Virus record (IMG/VR): IMGVR_UViG_3300032334_001972
Span: 1-21,826 of that record
Reading direction: 5' to 3' (one strand)
DNA: 21,826 nucleotides
Source: a virus
The translations under genes and the position numbers were made by a program. This document shows positions 20,172 through 21,826 of this stretch, piece after piece; within the stretch, counting starts at the first letter, position 1, and each line of letters starts with the position of its first letter. The notes below the pieces were generated by a model that saw nothing but the letters and a program-made list of their open reading frames with translations, was not told the origin of the DNA and made no database searches.

Positions 20172-21826
20172 TAAGAGAAAAATAATTCAAGGTTTACAGT
20201 TTTTTCCACATTCCACCCAATTGCATCTAAGATTGATTTAAGTGGGTCTACAAAACTCTTTTCAAATTGTAAGTCATAGTCTATGTATTTGTCAAGACCA
20301 AGTTCCTTGGGGAAATCTTGAATAAAAGAAATTACATTCTCCTGAATAATATTTGGTTTTTTCAAGAAAATAAATTTGACTTTCTCCCCGTTACCAATAA
20401 GGGAATACTTATTGGTAAGATTTTTATTCTTAATATAATGATTGAAAAGAAGTGCTCCACGAATATGAATAGGAGTTTTGGGAGCATAAATGTTTGAAGA
20501 AGAATAATACTTACGAACATCAGATGCTGTGCGAGGAAATGCAATTTGCTCTGGTGGAAGTTTTTTGAAGTCAGAACGACACTTATCAATAAACTCAATC
20601 ACCTCTTCTTCAGTTCCACTCATCATCAATTTAAGACCATCCTTAATCATTTTGCGACAAGGTGCAGGAGTAGAAGATTTAACTGCCTCAATACCCATCA
20701 TTTTGAGTTTAGGTTGTTCATATCGAACACCCTCACTATCCCAGACATTAAGAATATAGCGTTTCTTGGCAGTCCAGATGCCACGGTCAGCAATGTTCTC
20801 CCGTTTCATCTGCATCTTCTGATCATAGGCATTCACATAGTCCGCCAATTCTTGGTAGCAACTTTCAATATGTTTTTCAAGTTCCACCTTAGCGACCTTA
20901 TCAAGGAACGAAACAACGCTTTCAGTAGTTTTCTCTCTTCCCTTGTATACAGTTTCAACCAAAGGACCCATATTAAGATAAATGGAATCGGTATCAGAAG
21001 CAATAACATAATCAACATCCTGCGTCTTAAGAACTTTATTCAGATACTTATTAATTTTATCTTCAATCCAACGAATAGAAACTTGCCCAGAAAGAGTAAT
21101 TGCCTCAGCATTCGCTAGTTTAAAATAACGGAAGTACTGATTACCAATAGCACCATAAGCACTATTAAGTTGAATCTTCCTTGCCATTTGGATGTTATTA
21201 CACCTTGCAATCTCCTTTTCCAGTTCTTTGGTTTTCTTTTTTTCATATTCCTGTTTGGCCGCAATCATTTTCTTCTTGTAAATGGTGCGATCTTTATAGA
21301 TTTTCTCCATTAGTTCAGGAAGAAATCCACGAACATCTTTACGATACATTGCACCATTTGCACAAACAGCATACTCTTTATAAGGTTCAAAATCAATCTC
21401 TTGATTCAGAATCTTGTCCACAGTTACTGAAGGATGTCTTTGTTCCACCAAAGTTTCTGGTGAAATATTATATTGCATAATCAGGTGAGGATATAGACTG
21501 TTAAGGTCAAAGTTCACAACCCAATCATAAACACCAGGAACTGGTTCCTTCACATAAGCACCAGCATACTTAGAATCTTTATCAGACCTCACATTCGGAG
21601 GAATCACAATATTCCTTTTTTTCAAATAGTTGTAGATAATTGTATCCCACATTCGAACCTGAGAAAACACATCAGCATAGTTTGCTTTAGCATCATATGC
21701 CATTGTTAAGGCAAGTTCAATCAGTTTCATCTTGTCTTCCAAACGGTCAACAAGTTCTACGTCAATGATGTTATATTCTACAAACTTCTTCCATCCTTTG
21801 GTATAGAAATCTTTGAATGTATCAAA
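20171..21826 (-). CDS. 43: DNA polymerase, family B (T4 gp43-like), 3' part only
   Basis: The last 551 residues of the phage replicative polymerase are present, and the frame stays open to the right edge, so about the first 300 residues are missing. Visible in order: exonuclease motif III (Tyr18 to Asp22 of the visible part, YNIIDVELV); motif A VVNFDLNSLYPHL (catalytic Asp107); motif B KIQLNSAYGAIGN; motif C ASDTDSIY; and the C-terminus NLELFFS, which resembles the sliding-clamp binding tail of T4 gp43. Spacing from exo III to motif A is close to T4. All visible catalytic residues are intact. The apparent ATG at 21742 is internal, not the start. Confidence 0.96.
   Translation of the reverse strand, partial: FDTFKDFYTKGWKKFVEYNIIDVELVDRLEDKMKLIELALTMAYDAKANYADVFSQVRMWDTIIYNYLKKRNIVIPPNVRSDKDSKYAGAYVKEPVPGVYDWVVNFDLNSLYPHLIMQYNISPETLVEQRHPSVTVDKILNQEIDFEPYKEYAVCANGAMYRKDVRGFLPELMEKIYKDRTIYKKKMIAAKQEYEKKKTKELEKEIARCNNIQMARKIQLNSAYGAIGNQYFRYFKLANAEAITLSGQVSIRWIEDKINKYLNKVLKTQDVDYVIASDTDSIYLNMGPLVETVYKGREKTTESVVSFLDKVAKVELEKHIESCYQELADYVNAYDQKMQMKRENIADRGIWTAKKRYILNVWDSEGVRYEQPKLKMMGIEAVKSSTPAPCRKMIKDGLKLMMSGTEEEVIEFIDKCRSDFKKLPPEQIAFPRTASDVRKYYSSSNIYAPKTPIHIRGALLFNHYIKNKNLTNKYSLIGNGEKVKFIFLKKPNIIQENVISFIQDFPKELGLDKYIDYDLQFEKSFVDPLKSILDAIGWNVEKTVNLELFFS

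Noticed and set aside
16099-21826. Inteins or homing introns in gp43, gp41, uvsX, or in nrdA/nrdB further left
   Set aside because: The motifs of each family follow at normal spacing without interruption. No splicing or LAGLIDADG-type motif is seen.

Overview
The window looks like part of a T4-like myovirus that infects marine picocyanobacteria (Synechococcus or Prochlorococcus). The evidence is a T4-type replication set (gp43 polymerase, UvsX, gp41 helicase, gp61 primase), phage NrdA/NrdB and MazG. It also has a tRNA pair, T4-type late promoters (TATAAATA and variants) and several low-complexity virion proteins of kinds I associate with cyanomyoviruses. Base composition is AT-rich, genes are tightly packed, and start/stop overlaps (ATGA, TAATG) are common. 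No photosynthesis gene or integrase is visible.

Layout. At the left edge, a minus-strand gene (1-90, partial) diverges from two tandem plus-strand paralogs (205-927), probably virion beta-sandwich proteins. Two late promoters face away from each other in the gap. Everything from 975 to 21826 is on the minus strand, so transcription runs right to left. In that direction: the 3' two-thirds of DNA polymerase, two tiny paralogous ORFs, a 179-aa ORFan, uvsX, a family-17-like glycosyltransferase, gp41 helicase, mazG, a 60-aa gene, tRNA-Ala(UGC) and tRNA-Leu(UAG), and a 91-aa AT-rich gene. Next come a nucleotidyltransferase-containing virion-like protein, a 584-aa modular structural-type protein, a 59-aa membrane peptide and a terminator. 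A second cassette starts at a late promoter at 11645 and runs through a structural protein, three small proteins, primase, nrdA, nrdB and a 53-aa gene to a terminator at 5443. Then follow three large Ala/Gly/Pro-rich proteins and a 49-aa membrane peptide, separated by terminators and late promoters.

How the genes work together. The replication and nucleotide genes make DNA and supply dNTPs. The low-complexity genes look like late, internal-head or ejection proteins. Several carry T4 prohead-protease (gp21) style signals: MKxFxxFLxE or MKxYxxFLxE at the N-terminus, or an acidic N-terminal segment ending in (I/L)xE before AG. The most interesting inference is that a set of proteins, one of which includes a nucleotidyltransferase domain, is targeted into the capsid, processed there and possibly injected into the host. 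A second feature is the compact terminator/late-promoter modules, in which the T-run of a terminator runs straight into TATAAATA.

Family assignments come from recognising motifs by eye. No database search was possible.
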